A stretch of DNA of 64,000 nucleotides. Source: Malachius bipustulatus (taxonomy: Eukaryota > Arthropoda > Insecta > Coleoptera > Melyridae). A model generated the notes under the pieces. That model ran no database searches. It was not told where the DNA came from and saw only the letters and a program-made list of their open reading frames with translations. The stretch lies in assembly GCA_910589415.1 (NCBI GenBank), contig OU342630.1, forward strand, positions 64,786,186 through 64,850,185, in the 5' to 3' direction. Positions 11,663-25,627 of the stretch are shown piece by piece. Each line of letters opens with the position of its first letter. Positions within the stretch are counted from its first letter, which is position 1. The position numbers were made by a program, and so were the translations under genes.

Positions 11663-11939
11663 ACATAACACCATAACCAACTTAATCAGTTTCATTACCA
11701 ATCGTTACCCTAGGATTTTGACTTGGGGAAGTCTCTCTAAATAAAAAATAGACTTTACTTGTTGTTGATTTCTTTTACTTATAATATTAATAATAAATTA
11801 CACTGGAATAAAATCACGTTTCAAGTTCAAGCAGATTATAGAAAAATATAAATCAACTCAAAAAAAAAACTCCGGAAATCTATTTAAAGCGACCATTCTC
11901 ACCTATTTCTTTGGAAGCGACACTCACAAGAAAATAGAA

Positions 11940-13228
11940 TAATACATCCTAATTCATGCAAGCAAAGAGAGCATATTATGTGCATAGACCGTTTCAGTGA
12001 GGAATGGGGAATGGGGGTTCATCACAGTTGTGAAATGGCATTGCAGTATTCATTGAATGAATGGAAGTGTGAAAGAGACAATGGTAAAATAGTTGTGGTG
12101 ATAGTTTTGGATCAAAAAAAGTTTTTTGAAACTGAGATAGGAACCATAGTTATTGCAAAAATTAGAGAAATTGGAGGAAAGGTTTGGTAGCTATTGAAAT
12201 GATATAAAACAAAAAGTAAAATGTGGTCAATGAAAGAAGTTCCTCAGGGTAGTGTCTTGGGACCGTTATTATTTTTATTACACATAAATGAGGCTGAAAA
12301 TTCTTTGAAATATTGTGGGTATCATCTTTTTGCAGATGATAGGGTAATGTTCAGAGGAACAAATAGGGAGGAAGTGCATAAGGAAGACAAGCAGCATTCT
12401 GTGGGGATAAGAGAAAATGGTATACTTATGAAAAGGGAAAGGATTTGTAGCTATTAGTGGATGGTAAATGTGTGGAGCTGATGAAGGAGTAGAAATAAAT
12501 ACTTTTGGGGTGATAGTGGATAGAAAACTAAATTTTGGGAGTCATATAATTTGCCATAGTTTCAGTCAGGATTATAAAGGTTCGTTAAGTTAACGGGCAT
12601 CTTTCTGGGGCCGTTTCTAGAAAAGGTATCGGCCATAGGTGGAAAATAGAACATTTTCTCGAACATTTTAGTGATTCTTGACATGAAAGGGATTACAAAA
12701 ATATTATTAACAGTTATTTGACATCGATATTATCTTTAAAAATGGTATCTGAAATTGCTCCTTAGCTCAATGGGCCTTTATAATAATGGCTGTTTGTGTT
12801 TGGGAGCAACAATCCCCTATTTGGCAAAGATTTAAGAAGACTGCAAGTTTGCAAAATAGGGCAATATTATCGGTTGTGACAAATATACAAGAATAGAATG
12901 GATGCTAGAAAGAGTTGAATGTATTAGAGTAGGCTATTTGTTTGAGTGTGCTGATCGTGTTTTTACAAGGCAGTGGATCAATATAACCAACTCCCAGGGG
13001 TTTGTGAAAATATGATTGGGACTGGAAATAAATTTGATACCTCAATAAAAAAATACCATGATCATATTATAGAAAGTAAATAATTTTGTTAAATGGAAGC
13101 ACAGGGGCTTAGTTAAGTAGATTTAGATGAAATGTACTTTACATTTATAGGTGTATACCTATGTATGTATTATTAGATTCAGGTTAATGTGTAGCTTTTT
13201 AATGCTAATAAATGCACTATTCTATTCT
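11940..13228 (+). mobile_element. degenerate LINE (RT) carrying a MITE insertion
   Basis: Plus-strand frames at 11978-12190 and 12221-12457 keep RT motifs: KEVPQGSVLGPLLFLLHINE and the active-site box as HLFADD. Downstream, GVIVDRKLNFGSH near 12510 matches the thumb motif. A MITE (12570-12792) interrupts the element after this. The 3' end lies near 13225 after AATAAATGC and a short CTATT repeat. Stops and frameshifts throughout make it a pseudogene. Confidence 0.75.
12570..12792. mobile_element. MITE copy A (GGCCAATATTATAAA-type TIR family)
   Basis: About 220 bp, similar along its length to 13948-14168: both share GTTAAGTTAAC near the left end, GGGATTACAAAAAT in the middle and TTTATAAT near the right end. 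Terminal repeats have decayed in this copy (ATTATAAAGG / CCTTTATAATAATGGC). It interrupts a LINE remnant, so it is younger than that LINE. Confidence 0.72.
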
Positions 13229-13229
13229 A

Positions 13230-13947
13230 AAAAGATTCAACATTAGCAGAAATGATCGGGGAAGAGGAATAATAAATCAACATGCAATAATACAGACAGA
13301 AAAGAAAAACACACAACTAAGCTAAATCTCTCCCTCTCCTTACAAACACCAGCAGACCAACATCCAAAAACAGCTGAACAGACTTAACACAAGAAAGGAA
13401 CTGAAAGGAGTCTTCTAAGGACAATGCACTACAATGTAATAGCAGACATTACAATCAAGTGAATAATTCCAACAATAACAAACAGCTTTTATACAAATTC
13501 CTAGAAAAGAGCAATTTTTTTCTGAAATCGAAGGCTTTGTCTTCCCAATACAGGACCAAGTCAATGCCACTAATCACTACAAAAAGCACATAGGTAGTGT
13601 GCGAATACTGAGTTTTTATAAACATACAGGCAATTTTCTCTGTACAATTATTATGCTCAGCAGGTATTATGTTTTTCAGTAAGAGAAGGAGGAATTGAAT
13701 TTTTTAAGGTCACTACATGATCTTATAGCAAATAGGAGTGCTGTTATAAAATGATCTTTCTTTCTCTCCAACAATAATGCTGAAATATGGTTACTGAAAT
13801 TGCAATAGAAACAAAGACAGGAGGAAAAATGAGAACTCTTACAATACAAATGATTAAATTATCTTCTTAGGGTTTCATAAAAAGGAACATTGTGTAGATA
13901 CTTGGCTGTACGTCTTAATTGTTTGTCTGGTCACAACTGATTTTCTT
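13230..13947. other. no gene seen (ena intron)
   Basis: AT-rich intronic sequence of ena. No coding frame, TIR pair or RNA gene recognised. Confidence 0.5.
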
Positions 13948-14168
13948 ACGGCCAATATTATAAACCCTGGTTAAGTTAACTGGCCGATTTCTGTGGTCGT
14001 TTCTGGAGAAGATATAGACTATAGGTCGAAATTATTGCAATTTAATTACTCTTGGCATAAAAGGGATTACAAAAATTTTAATAAAAATTACTCGAGGTCA
14101 ATATTAGCTTCAAAATCGGGCACAGAAATCTGCCAGTTAACTTAACCAGCGTTTATAATATTGGCCGT
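13948..14168. mobile_element. MITE copy B, 221 bp with long TIRs
   Basis: Ends ACGGCCAATATTATAAAC and the complement of GTTTATAATATTGGCCGT are near-perfect inverted repeats; they extend inward through GGTTAAGTTAACTGG and the ATTTCTGTG/CACAGAAAT pair, giving about 45-bp TIRs. No coding capacity. Copy A is at 12570-12792. Flanks TT/TA leave the target duplication uncertain. Confidence 0.85.
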
Positions 14169-14411
14169 TAATCATTTACATGAAAAGCAAAATGTATAGA
14201 AACCAAGTTAATTTTTTGGAATTATTAATATCAAACGTAGAATGTAGGTAGGTACTGAAATCCCTTATAAACTGTAACTCTCCTAGATGCTTGTAGAAAA
14301 TATAAGCTCTACAACACAAAAATCTGCATAAACTCAAAATTTATGTTGTCAATTTGGGCTACATTTGAATTAATTTCATTGCAGTAGTCGCACGAACACA
14401 CACAAACTCAC

Positions 14412-14862
14412 CATCTATAATATCCTGCTTGGCCTTGGCGAGGTCCTTACGCAGTTCCCTGACGATGTCCTGCTTGATGGCCTCGAGATCGGCGAGTCCG
14501 AGGAGTTGGGCCGGAGGTTCCGACAGCCCGTTCACCTTGAGGATGGTCTCCTCGGAAGCGGACCCGAAACGCTTGCGGATGCTCTTCGGCGACTCGGCCA
14601 GTTTGTGGGTGCTGGATGGCAGTGTGTTAGTCTTTTCCCAGACGGCGGCGCGTCGGTCCTCGTCGCCGTTCACGGCGGCCACCGGCAGGTCCTTGACGCC
14701 GTCCTTGCGCTCCGCCTGCGCCCGCCGCCGCGCCAACGTCTTGGCCATTTCGTCCATCATCGAGGCCATGCTACCGCCGGCGTTTCTACCCAAGGTGCCG
14801 TAGTTGCTGCTGCCGCCGCTGCTCGTCGACGAACCGCTGTTCTCTGTTGGTGGCGGCGTGTT
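14412..14862 (-). CDS. ena: enabled, EVH2 exon
   Basis: Acceptor CCCCTTCTAG (AG at 14864-14863) and donor G|GTGAGT (exon ends 14412) bound a 451-nt exon that begins in phase 0 and leaves one base. It encodes NTPPPTENSGSSTSSGG, then the EVH2 module. MAKTLARRRAQAE fits the basic G-actin-binding segment; KSIRKRFGSAS fits the basic F-actin-binding region; DLEAIKQDIVRELRKDLAK with KQDIID is the start of the C-terminal tetramerising coiled coil. In known family members EVH2 binds barbed-end actin and tetramerises the protein, allowing processive filament elongation at lamellipodia and filopodia. The coiled coil is finished by the 29-nt exon at 8323. Confidence 0.92.
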
Positions 14863-16948
<2,086 letters not shown>

Positions 16949-17371
16949 TCAGCGGGACCATCGCAAAAAAAGTCACTCTATTATTATTAATCGACAACCC
17001 GCGGGATCGGGATGTCTATATTTTTATTCATATTCTATTGCCTATAGGTACGTCGCATGCAGACGTGCTACAGTTATCTGTGTGCAAGAATGTGCAAGAA
17101 TTTTGCAATTCAAAATGCGTACTTAATAATATTAAATTAATAATGAAACATGAGTGTAGAGTAGATGTGCAATAAATAATAATAATTATTGTAGATATAA
17201 CAACAAGTATAATGATTAATTCTGTATAATGGTTTAGGATTAGATAATAGCAGTTGGAAATGACCCGATTAGGGTGGAAAGGAGGCGGCACGTGGCAAGT
17301 GTAGGCGGTAAATTGCTTATATTAAATTAGAACAATGGATCTTAAGAAATTGAAGAGACAAACCGACTGAC

Positions 17372-17568
17372 CAGGCCCAATATTCCTGCCAGCTGCTGCG
17401 AGTGTCAGCGTCAGCTTCGGCTTCGAGAGAGCCTCTTTGTTCCTGCGGCACCGGCTCCGGCTCGACGGCATCGACATAGCGATACTGATAAACCTGGAGG
17501 TCGTCTTCCGTGACGACCGACTCGCTGCCGTAAAACTGGTAATCGTCAATTGGCAAACTATGCGCCAT
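17372..17568 (-). CDS. ena: enabled, proximal alternative first coding exon (65 aa)
   Basis: ATG at 17568 is immediately preceded in frame by TAA, fixing the start. The frame runs MAHSLPIDDYQFYGSESVV to QEYWA, then TG at a GTCAGT donor (intron starts 17371). Its phase-2 end joins exactly to the exon at 16928, giving ...[15 protein letters not shown]. The 65-residue leader is acidic with several Tyr (YQFYG, VYQYRYVD) and has no recognised domain. The same acceptor can be used by the distal exon at 41390, so this looks like an alternative promoter giving a long N-terminal isoform. The Tyr-rich acidic leader might be a phosphorylation site; that is inference. Transcript evidence would settle it. 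Confidence 0.72.
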
Positions 17569-18300
17569 TTAGTCAAAAGTGAAAAACCAGAAACACCCAA
17601 ACAATGAGATATAACTGAACACTTTCGTTTTAAACGATACACCTTCTTTTACGTGGTCGTCGTCACTGTCGGCGGCGACAACAACGGCGTGTGACTAAGT
17701 GAAATTCACGATGAAGCGGACGGGCCGGGCGCTGCGGCTGATGATAACCGCCATAGCGGCACTGGCAGGATGCGAAGCAATCCAAGGACGGTGATAACTG
17801 CCACTGCCAGCACCAGCTGGGCCCCGCATTCCCGTCGATTTGATAGTGCGAATAACAATCACGGCGAGGCACCGCGTAAACACCAGCTCAACCCCAGCCG
17901 ATATGATAACCTATTCAAAGTGGTTATTGGCTAAATAAACCGCACAACGCAGGAACCGCGAATCACGAACACGAATGACGATCGCGATAGCTGGAAAGAA
18001 ACAAGAAACGTTCACCAAGACCAAGACGATGTAATAATGGTGAGTACGAAATAACTACTGCGAGCAAACTTGGAGACCCCGGACGCCCGGACCCTCCCCA
18101 AAGTCGCTAGTTGTCTTGGTTTAATTATTGAGTCAGTGAGTCAGTGGCGCGAGGCAGGAAGCCCTCTACATATACATACACCACTCCATCCCCCTAGTCC
18201 CCTAGACGAAACGGTTCCATTTCAGCTGCTGCCGGCTGTCGAGAAAGGCCCCGCGGGGAAATAACACACTACTACAACTACTACACATTACACATCCTTC
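17569..18300 (-). promoter_or_regulatory. ena: probable 5' UTR/promoter region of the proximal ena transcript
   Basis: GC-richer than its surroundings, directly upstream of the proximal ATG, with no supported coding frame. TSS not identifiable by eye. Confidence 0.4.
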
Positions 18301-18849
18301 CTTGCTTAGTAGTAAGCCGTGTGTGTAAGCGCCAAGCCCGAGGTCAGGCGGTGCTGGCAGTGCCAGTAAGTCCTTCAGAGAACAGAGACCTCGCGTGCAA
18401 TAAGGCAGTTGTCATCCAATATGACCAACATTCAACTCGCCAACCACCTGCTATCATAAGGTAGCGGCACAGCAGCAGTAGCAATAATAATTACATTACG
18501 GACTGAAGTTTTATATTTCGCAAAATAATAAAACTTAGGAAGCAGGCAGAAACCCATGAAATATGAAGATTTTCCCTAATCATTTCGCTGATATTCGTCT
18601 TTCCGAGTAATCTAAGCCAAACGTGAAACGTGATACCTTAGCTGCGATGTATGTATGAATTGCATCAAGTGCGATAAAAACACAAGAATCTGCTGATGCG
18701 GGAATGGAGTAACAAATAACAAAGACGAGTAGTGTAATCGATACGACCAAGGCACAATACCGCAAACGATCTTTTATTAACCGCTAAGTGGGCTCGTTAG
18801 AAACTAAATAGTCATCTAAATGATTTGTTATTATAATATGAAATGTTTA

Positions 18850-19330
18850 TGGTCATTTTAGAGACTCCAGATATTTACCAGAACTTACTAGAACACCTTT
18901 TTATTTAACCGCAAATTTCCACTTACTCAGGTAGCAGAGACACGTAATTTCACGTGATTATAACGTCATATTTTGGTGTTAATAATTAGTCGCTGACATC
19001 AGCAAACTATAAGTGATGTCGAAAACACGTCGTTTAAGTACCTGATATGAACACGTAAACTGATTTCCATTTTACGACTCCGCCGTAAGTAACGTATTTT
19101 TAACGTCATATACACGTGAAACTTGGTCTATGAAAGTCATTCGGAATATCATTTTTCTTGATACTCGGAACAAGTCAAACTGAGAAGCTGAAACCAGAAT
19201 CACAATTCCTCGTTTATGGAATGGAAAAATTGCGAGTTTTTTTTAAGGTCAAGTTAATTTGGTGGTTTTTACGTCGTTTTGACGTGACATTTCTTCGTCA
19301 TTACGACGTCATTTTCACGCCACTTTTATC
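18850..19330. promoter_or_regulatory. cluster of ACGTCA/CACGTG-like motifs
   Basis: Repeated ACGTCA or TGACGT half-sites (about 18965, 19106, 19280, 19307) with several CACGTG/CACGTGA motifs (about 18950, 19112). Such motifs are bound by CREB/ATF and bHLH factors. It lies about 1.5 kb upstream of the proximal ena exon. A role is inference only. Confidence 0.3.
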
Positions 19331-19464
19331 AATGAACGTCGATCGACCAAAAAATAGCGCCAAATTGACGTTGCTCTGCTACCCGAGTAATCGCCCTCTC
19401 ATCCAAGTCTATTCACTTTTGCCATCCTTGTGGTGTAGGCTGGGAGGGGGCTTCAAATGCCACT

Positions 19465-19923
19465 ATACAGGGTGTCTCACGATGAGCGTGCGTTAGCCGT
19501 ATATGGGAAACTGGGCATGCCAGAAATTTGAAAATATGTATACAGGGGTTTTACAAAAAAATGAATCGATGGAAAATATTTTCAAAATGGCGGCACTTCC
19601 GGTTATACCGGAAATTGACTTGACGTGTCTTATTTTAAATGGGACACCACTCGGTACAATTTTGAACTGTAAACGCCATTTTTATTGCATTGTTTCAGGC
19701 AATTCGAAAATGCAATAATATACAGGTGTCCCATTTAAAATAAGACACGTCAAGTCAATTTCCGGTATAACCGGAAGTGGCGCCATTTTGAAAATATTTT
19801 TCATCGATTAATTTTTTTGTAAAACCCCTGTATACAAATTTTCAAATTTCTGTAATGCCCAGTTTCCCACTCGGTTTCCCATACATATACGGCTAACGCA
19901 CGCTCATCGTGAGACATCCTGTA
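19465..19923. mobile_element. foldback element with TACAGGGTGTCTCAC ends
   Basis: Left end TACAGGGTGTCTCACGATGA and right end complement TACAGGATGTCTCACGATGA. The inverted arms are about 200 bp and nearly continuous, with matching GCGTGCGTTAGCCGTATATG, CACTTCCGGTTATACCGG and GACACGTCAAGTCAATTTCC segments in the right arm. TA at each end suggests a mariner-type non-autonomous element. No coding capacity. Confidence 0.85.
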
Positions 19924-20154
19924 GTGCACAAACACGGCAACATCATTGTCTTCATGTCATTTTTAGCCGTGCACCCAATGCGTCTTTCAGGGCTCGAAGA
20001 GATGAAAATTACATGGTGGTGAATCCGGACTACGAGGTAATGTGAGAATGGCACTCTTGATTGAACGGTCACTCCTTTTTGAACGCAAAATAGGCTTGAC
20101 TTTTTGAGTAAGCGAGTGGAGAATATAATACGGCGAATTCACGTGTGTAAGAAG

Positions 20155-20625
20155 TATGTGAAGTTGGTCCGAAACAGATTCGGGCTGGATGGTAAAACGT
20201 CATAATCGATAGTCCAACGTAGGACCACGATTTTCTTTTATTTTCGGGCCAACCTAACAAGGCCGAAAGTTTTTTCGGCCCGCATTTCGGCCCGCATTCG
20301 CGGGCCGGGTGGTAAAACGTACCATTCGATTGGTCATCGTTAGAAGACGCATGTTTTACCAATAACTCATTTTGTTTTACCACCCATAAAACGAAAGTTA
20401 TGGAACAAATATTTTTACCATTGCCAATTCCTATATGGTAACCCGGGCCAAGTTCATGTGGATGGTAAAACCAAAATGATGACTATATGGTGGTAAAAAA
20501 ACGTTATACCACTTTGTACCAACCGGACAAAAGATTTTACCATCCGATATTTTTGATTTACCACCTTCAGAATCACCGCCCCGGGCCGTTATGTGCTTTA
20601 TGAAATTCGGGCCAACTTCACAAGG
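20155..20625. mobile_element. TTGTGAAGTTGGCCC-TIR repeat family, copy 1
   Basis: Left end GTGAAGTTGGTCCGAA, right end complement CTTGTGAAGTTGGCCCGAAT. The interior is a scatter of GGTAAAAC/GTTTTACC motifs in both orientations. About 470 bp and non-coding. Near-full-length copy 2 is at 23461-23905, and broken copies occur at 24152-24900 and 26265-26405. Confidence 0.75.
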
Positions 20626-20989
20626 GCAAAAATACCGGAAGTGTACCAACCAGAGAAAATGTTAACAACCCTCAGTACCTGCATTCTCTCAAAAAAATCG
20701 CCGAAGAGTAGACCTTCACTGTCCCAAATCCTCCCAAATGAACAATGATGCCCATTAAGTTACCGGCTGAAGGCACAACTTTCCCTTTTTTCAATTTTAG
20801 GGAGTTTAAAATGGCCCCACTATAGACATGATCTTTTTGATTCTGGCGTAAGATCTTGCCCAGGTTTTATATTTCTTTACCACTTCACATCCTGCATGAG
20901 TTACGAGGAAAGCGACTGACGAGAAGCCTTTTTTTGTTCCAAGTTTCTTCGAGGACGTAGAAAATCCAAAAACGGGAGTGAACAAACGA

Positions 20990-21440
20990 AGTAAACGGTT
21001 TTCGGCCCCCGGAAACTATAACCGTTTGGATTTCAGAGGGGCGTGAAGTGAGCCGGTGCCGGCGATCATTTTGCTCTAAATTTTCTTAACAGACTGTCAT
21101 CACGCAAGCGATTTCAACGGCTGTTGTTTTTTCAGGGGATGGTCAAACGAGGTAACCTTTCAGAGGGGCGTGAGTTTAGCCAGGATCGGCGAGGATTCCT
21201 CGTATTCGCTCTACGTTTTTTGGAACGGGTGGTCAATCTGGGTGAGCAAGTTCCGACCCCGGAAACTAATCATTTACCTTTCAGAGGGACGTGAAGTTAT
21301 CTGGGATCGGCTAGTATTCCATGTAATTCACTCCAAGTTTTTTGGAAGGGGTGGTAAAACAATTTCAACGACTGTGCATTCGTTTTGAGGGGATGGTCAA
21401 CCGGGATGAGTAAGCTTCGATCCCAGGAAACGAACTTTTT
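20990..21440. repeat. degenerate tandem repeat, three units of 120-130 bp
   Basis: Unit starts CAGAGGGGCGTGAAG at about 21035, 21163 and 21283 (last as CAGAGGGACGTGAAG), each followed by a GCCGG/GGATCGGC core, a TTCTCGTAT/TCCATGTAA run and a GGATGGTCAA or GGTGGTCAA motif. Non-coding. Some units end in GGTGGTAAAAC, linking them to the neighbouring TIR family. Confidence 0.6.
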
Positions 21441-21639
21441 GAATTTGAAAGAACAAAAAAACAAAACAAAAAATCTGAACGTAGTCAGATCTTTCTTTGC
21501 GTTGCTCAAAAGTGGTCAAACGAACGAGAAGTAAAATGATACTAATCACAAGGTACTTACACATGATTTTAGAAATTATGGGTGAAGTTGGCCGGGGTTT
21601 GTTTGCATTTACACAACAACCAAAGGTGCTCATAAAATG

Positions 21640-23300
21640 GTGGTCAAACGTGGTCTAAATGGTCTGTCTATCAAATGCGCTATACCATTTTTTTCTAACT
21701 TATATTTTGACTATTATTATGTGCGTATGTTCTTCTGGATTAATAATATAGGCACTTTAAAGGGGAAATAAAGGGGACTAGACGTCGATTTTTATCATAA
21801 TTTTGTTAACAAATAACTACTTTATGTTAACAAAAATGCGAGCAAAAATGTTACCAAAACAACTAGATACACCTAAATTCTTTTTAATGTATTAACGAAT
21901 TTTTCTACCCTTTCCTATAAAATTATACACGCCAATGAATAGAGATATACGTGCGGCGTTTGCAGTTTAACCAGTTTTCCAAAAATGGAGTTCTCAAAGA
22001 CTGAGAAAAAGCCATGAAACTGGACATGTGTTGATGCTCGATGCCAGAAAAAGTTTATGATAGATCATCGTAGATATATCTAATCGTTTCTGCGAATTTC
22101 TGCTTCCTTAATTATTTTACCAGAGACAAATAATAAAAAAACACAAATTCTCGCTGTGAAACTCATGTCATGCAACACTGTCCATGAAGACTTCAATCAG
22201 TCTGTGATTCCTAACGTGCTCAAATTTTTTGGTCGACAACTTTTGGTAAATTAACACAGAGCATACCTTCCATCTTCATTCATGGTCCTAAACCACCAAT
22301 CTTTTATTAATAGTCTAAGTCTAAGCCACCAAATGTATTTCTAATTTGGAGACCATAAGTTATATAACACATAAATAATTATTATTATATCATGTATGAA
22401 TGTATGTCGTAAATTTGAAGCTGCAAAACCTCCTTTGATGATATCTGTACAATTTCTGTGTCTGGCGGGTGTTTAGAGAGAATTATCAAACGTTCGCCAG
22501 TTCCAGCATCCCCATACGAGGTTCAGTTAATTGTTTCATGAATTGAATAGAAACGGATTTGATTACCCTTTGAAACAATATGAATGAACGTTTAAATAAC
22601 AATTTATTCATACAATAAGTGACCGAGTTCCTGCTTTCATTTCTTCCAACGAACAGATAAAATATAAATTACCGAGAACATTCTCGAAGTTTATGTTATG
22701 AGTAATGTGTTTATTCAACAGCGAGTAAATTGTGAAAGAAAATGACTGGGATAATTATTTGAAAAGCAGCTAAAAACTAAATTGTACGTTGTATTTTGAG
22801 AAATGAAAAAATCGATTTTTTGGGCCATTTCAAGAGTTTTTGAACTTCCAAGAGCATTAAGCCGCGGTCTTATTTACCGAACGCGCACAAATGGACAGAG
22901 CGAACACGCATGTAAACATTACACGAATAATGAAGCAATTATTTTCTTTGCGGAGCACCCATAACTTACGAATCGTTGTCCGTGATACTTGCTTGTGTTA
23001 GTTCGTGTTTGTTTTTTATTTATAATAGTCGTGTATACTTTATATTACACGTGTGTTACATATACACGTGAGTTCATGCTCGTTCTACAGATGAGGATGG
23101 GGCTTTATACTATAAACAAAAAACTTACTATTGATCATGAAGCATTTTTTGTAATGGGAGCGATCGCTAATATGAGATTACCATGAAAAATTTTATTTAA
23201 AAAATGGACCAAGTGGCAAGGGAAAAATCACTCTATTTTGGAAGACATATCGGATGATAGGTACCCTACACGATTAGGTGCGTGACAATTTTTTGTTTTC
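21640..23300. other. no gene seen (first ena intron)
   Basis: AT-rich intron of the distal ena transcript. No supported frame, RNA gene or complete transposon seen. Confidence 0.5.
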
Positions 23301-23460
23301 CAACCATCAGTTTTTCAAGAATGGAAAGGTACCCCTAAATTACTTTTTTATTACAAAAAAAAATCTTGTCAGAAAAGTAACAACGTCGCTGGAATCTAAT
23401 CTGGAATCCGTCCGTGGAATTTAAATAGGCAAATTCACGCACTTCTGTTTCTGTAGGTAC

Positions 23461-23905
23461 TTGTGAAGTTGGCCCGAAAAAAATTCCCGATGGTTGGTAA
23501 AACGTTATAATCGACTGTCCAACGTAGGACCACGTTTTACCACCAATTATTTTCGTTTTACCACCTTTATTTTTATTTTCCGTGTTAAAAAAACGTACCA
23601 TTCGATTGTTCATCGTTAGACCATGTTTTACCACCAACTCATTTCATTTTACCACTTATCGAAAAAAAGTTATGGAATAAATAATTTTTACCATAGCAAA
23701 TACATAATTACATTATGTGGTAACTCGGACCAAGTTCACGTGGGTGGTAAAACCCAAACGGTAACTATATGGTGGTTAAAAAAGATTTCTAACTTTCTAC
23801 CAACACGAGAAAAGGTTTTACCACCTCTTAGTTTTGATTTACCACCCCCAGAATCCCCGCTCCCGCCCGTTATGTGCTTTATGAAATTTGGGCCAACTTC
23901 ACAAA
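23461..23905. mobile_element. TTGTGAAGTTGGCCC-TIR repeat family, copy 2
   Basis: Left end TTGTGAAGTTGGCCCGAAAA; right end complement TTTGTGAAGTTGGCCCAAAT. The 445-bp interior is collinear with copy 1, sharing ACCATTCGATTG-TCATCGTTAGA and GTTATGTGCTTTATGAAAT. No coding capacity. Confidence 0.82.
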
Positions 23906-24151
23906 TGGACGAGTACCGAAAAATCACATACAGCGATGTTGTATAGTATAGTACTAGATTGTTAACTACTGTAGAACAAACACGTGATCTGTGTTCCTGC
24001 GGTGTTGAAAAATCGTTATAAAACTGAGGGCTGATAAAAGCATAACAAAAATTATCAAAATCACTTCTTATAGGGTGATAAAAATAGGTAAAAAACTCAA
24101 TCGCCTAGAATCCTCCTAGAAAAACCCTTTTTTGCCCACATTTCACATTCT

Positions 24152-24600
24152 CTTGTTAAGTTGGCCCGATTTTCATAAAGCACAGAGTCACAAACGAGGA
24201 GAACATGTGTTATGGATGCAGTGGCGCGAATAATAATCTTAAAGTGGAACCGGGCTGGTCATATTGCTAGAACAACAGACGAACGGTGGACCAGGAAGAT
24301 AATCGAGTGGAGACCACGACAAGAGGCTTACAGGACCAGAAGACCACCGACCAGATGGACAGACGACATTAAGCGCATCCGAGGAAACTGGATAGAAACT
24401 GCGCAAAATAGAACGGAGTGGCAAAATTTACGGGAGGCCTATGTCCAGCGCAGTGGACACAAATGGGCTTATTGATGATGATGATAACGGAAGGGGGCGG
24501 TGATTCTATGAGGGTGGTAAATCAAAACTAAGGGGATGGTAAAACCTTTTCTCATAGGTTGGTACAAAGGGGTAAAACGTTTTCTATCACCTGGAAATAA
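24152..24600 (-). mobile_element. TIR family copy 3, interrupted by an RTE LINE
   Basis: CTTGTTAAGTTGGCCCGATT at 24152 with TTTCATAAAGCACA matches the reversed right end of copies 1-2. The sequence stops near 24186 and resumes at ACGGAAGGGGGCGGTGATTC (24486), then GGTGGTAAATCAAAACTA. The gap holds an RTE fragment. Confidence 0.7.
24188..24486 (+). mobile_element. RTE-clade LINE 3' fragment
   Basis: Frame 24212-24475 (87 aa) is the RTE C-terminus: ILKWNRAGHIARTTDERWTR, KIIEWRPRQEA, RRPPTRWTDDIKRIRGNWIE and NLREAYVQ, with stop at 24473. A (GATGAT)n-like tail follows at 24474-24486, the normal RTE 3' end. It is 5' truncated to the last 300 bp and inserted into copy 3 of the TIR family, so it is younger than that copy. 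Confidence 0.88.
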
Positions 24601-24646
24601 CGCATGCATTCAGGTATTTACGCACTTGTGAAGTTCCCCCGAATTT

Positions 24647-24876
24647 CATTAAACACGTAAGACCGGGGGCAGAAATTCTGGGGGTGGTAAATCAAAACGG
24701 TGGTAAAACCTTTTCTCGCGTTAGTAAAAGTGATAAACCTTTTGCAACCATCATGCATATAGTTACCGTTTTGGTTTTACCACCCACGTAAACTTGCCCC
24801 CAGTTACCACACCGGTATCGGCTATGGTAAAAATTATTTGTTCCATAATTTTTTTCGATAGGTGGTAAAAAAATAT
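24647..24876 (-). mobile_element. TIR family copy 4, left part
   Basis: Starts CTTGTGAAGTTCCCCCGAAT and runs collinear with the reverse of copies 1-2 (GGTAAATCAAAAC, GTTACCGTTTTGGTTTTACC, GTTCCATAATTTTTTTCGAT) until a foldback element breaks it at 24876. A probable remainder is at 26265-26405. Confidence 0.7.
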
Positions 24877-25627
24877 ACAGGGTGTCCCAAGATTTCTTTA
24901 TCAAGGGATATCTGGGTTATTTCAAAAAATAAACAAATGAAATTCGGGAAATTTCAACCATACCCCTAAGGCTTTGCAGCTGCACCCTCAATGCCCCTTT
25001 ACGCCTTTCCACCCCTAAGTAATCATCCCCTACTTTTTTTTTCAAATGACATCCCCATATTTTTTTTTGCTCGGCAGGATTGTTGACTTCTTTCTGAATA
25101 CGAATTTCATACGATTTTTTAAATCGAGACATATCTAGCAGGCCGAAAACAACATAATATAACAAACGAGGGCTGTCAAGGAATAACAATTAACATTTAA
25201 TATGACATTAAAATCACAGAAGCAATTATTATTATTAACGCCTATATCGAGTAACACCGGTATTACTAGTTAAGGTAGTTGGAGGAAACATTAACACAAA
25301 AAACAAGCAATTACAACTCCTTGACAACCCTCGTTTGTTATGATATTATATTTTGTTCGGCGTGCTAGATATGTCTCGATTTGAAAAAATCGTATGACAT
25401 TGTATTCAGAAAGAAGTCAACAATCCTGCCGAGCAAAAAAAATATGGGGATGTCATTTGAAAAAAAAAAGTAGGGGATGATTACTTAGGGGTGGAAAGGC
25501 GTAAAGGGACATTGAGGGTGCAACTGCAAAGACTTAGGGGTATGGTTGAAATTTCCCGAATTTCATTTGTTTATTTTTTGAAATAACCCAGATATCCCTT
25601 GATAAAGAAATCTTGGGACACCCTGTA
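24876..25627. mobile_element. foldback element with TACAGGGTGTCCCAAG ends
   Basis: Left end TACAGGGTGTCCCAAGATTT; right end is its complement ending CCCTGTA at 25627. Arms of about 310 bp are nearly identical (TTATCAAGGGATATCTGGGT, GGATTGTTGACTTCTTTCTG present inverted). The centre of about 130 bp is unrelated. Non-coding; the arm contains only a chance 90-aa frame. Confidence 0.88.

Noticed and set aside
24917..25189. 90-aa minus frame inside a foldback element
   Set aside because: It is confined to an inverted arm and ends in the unrelated loop.
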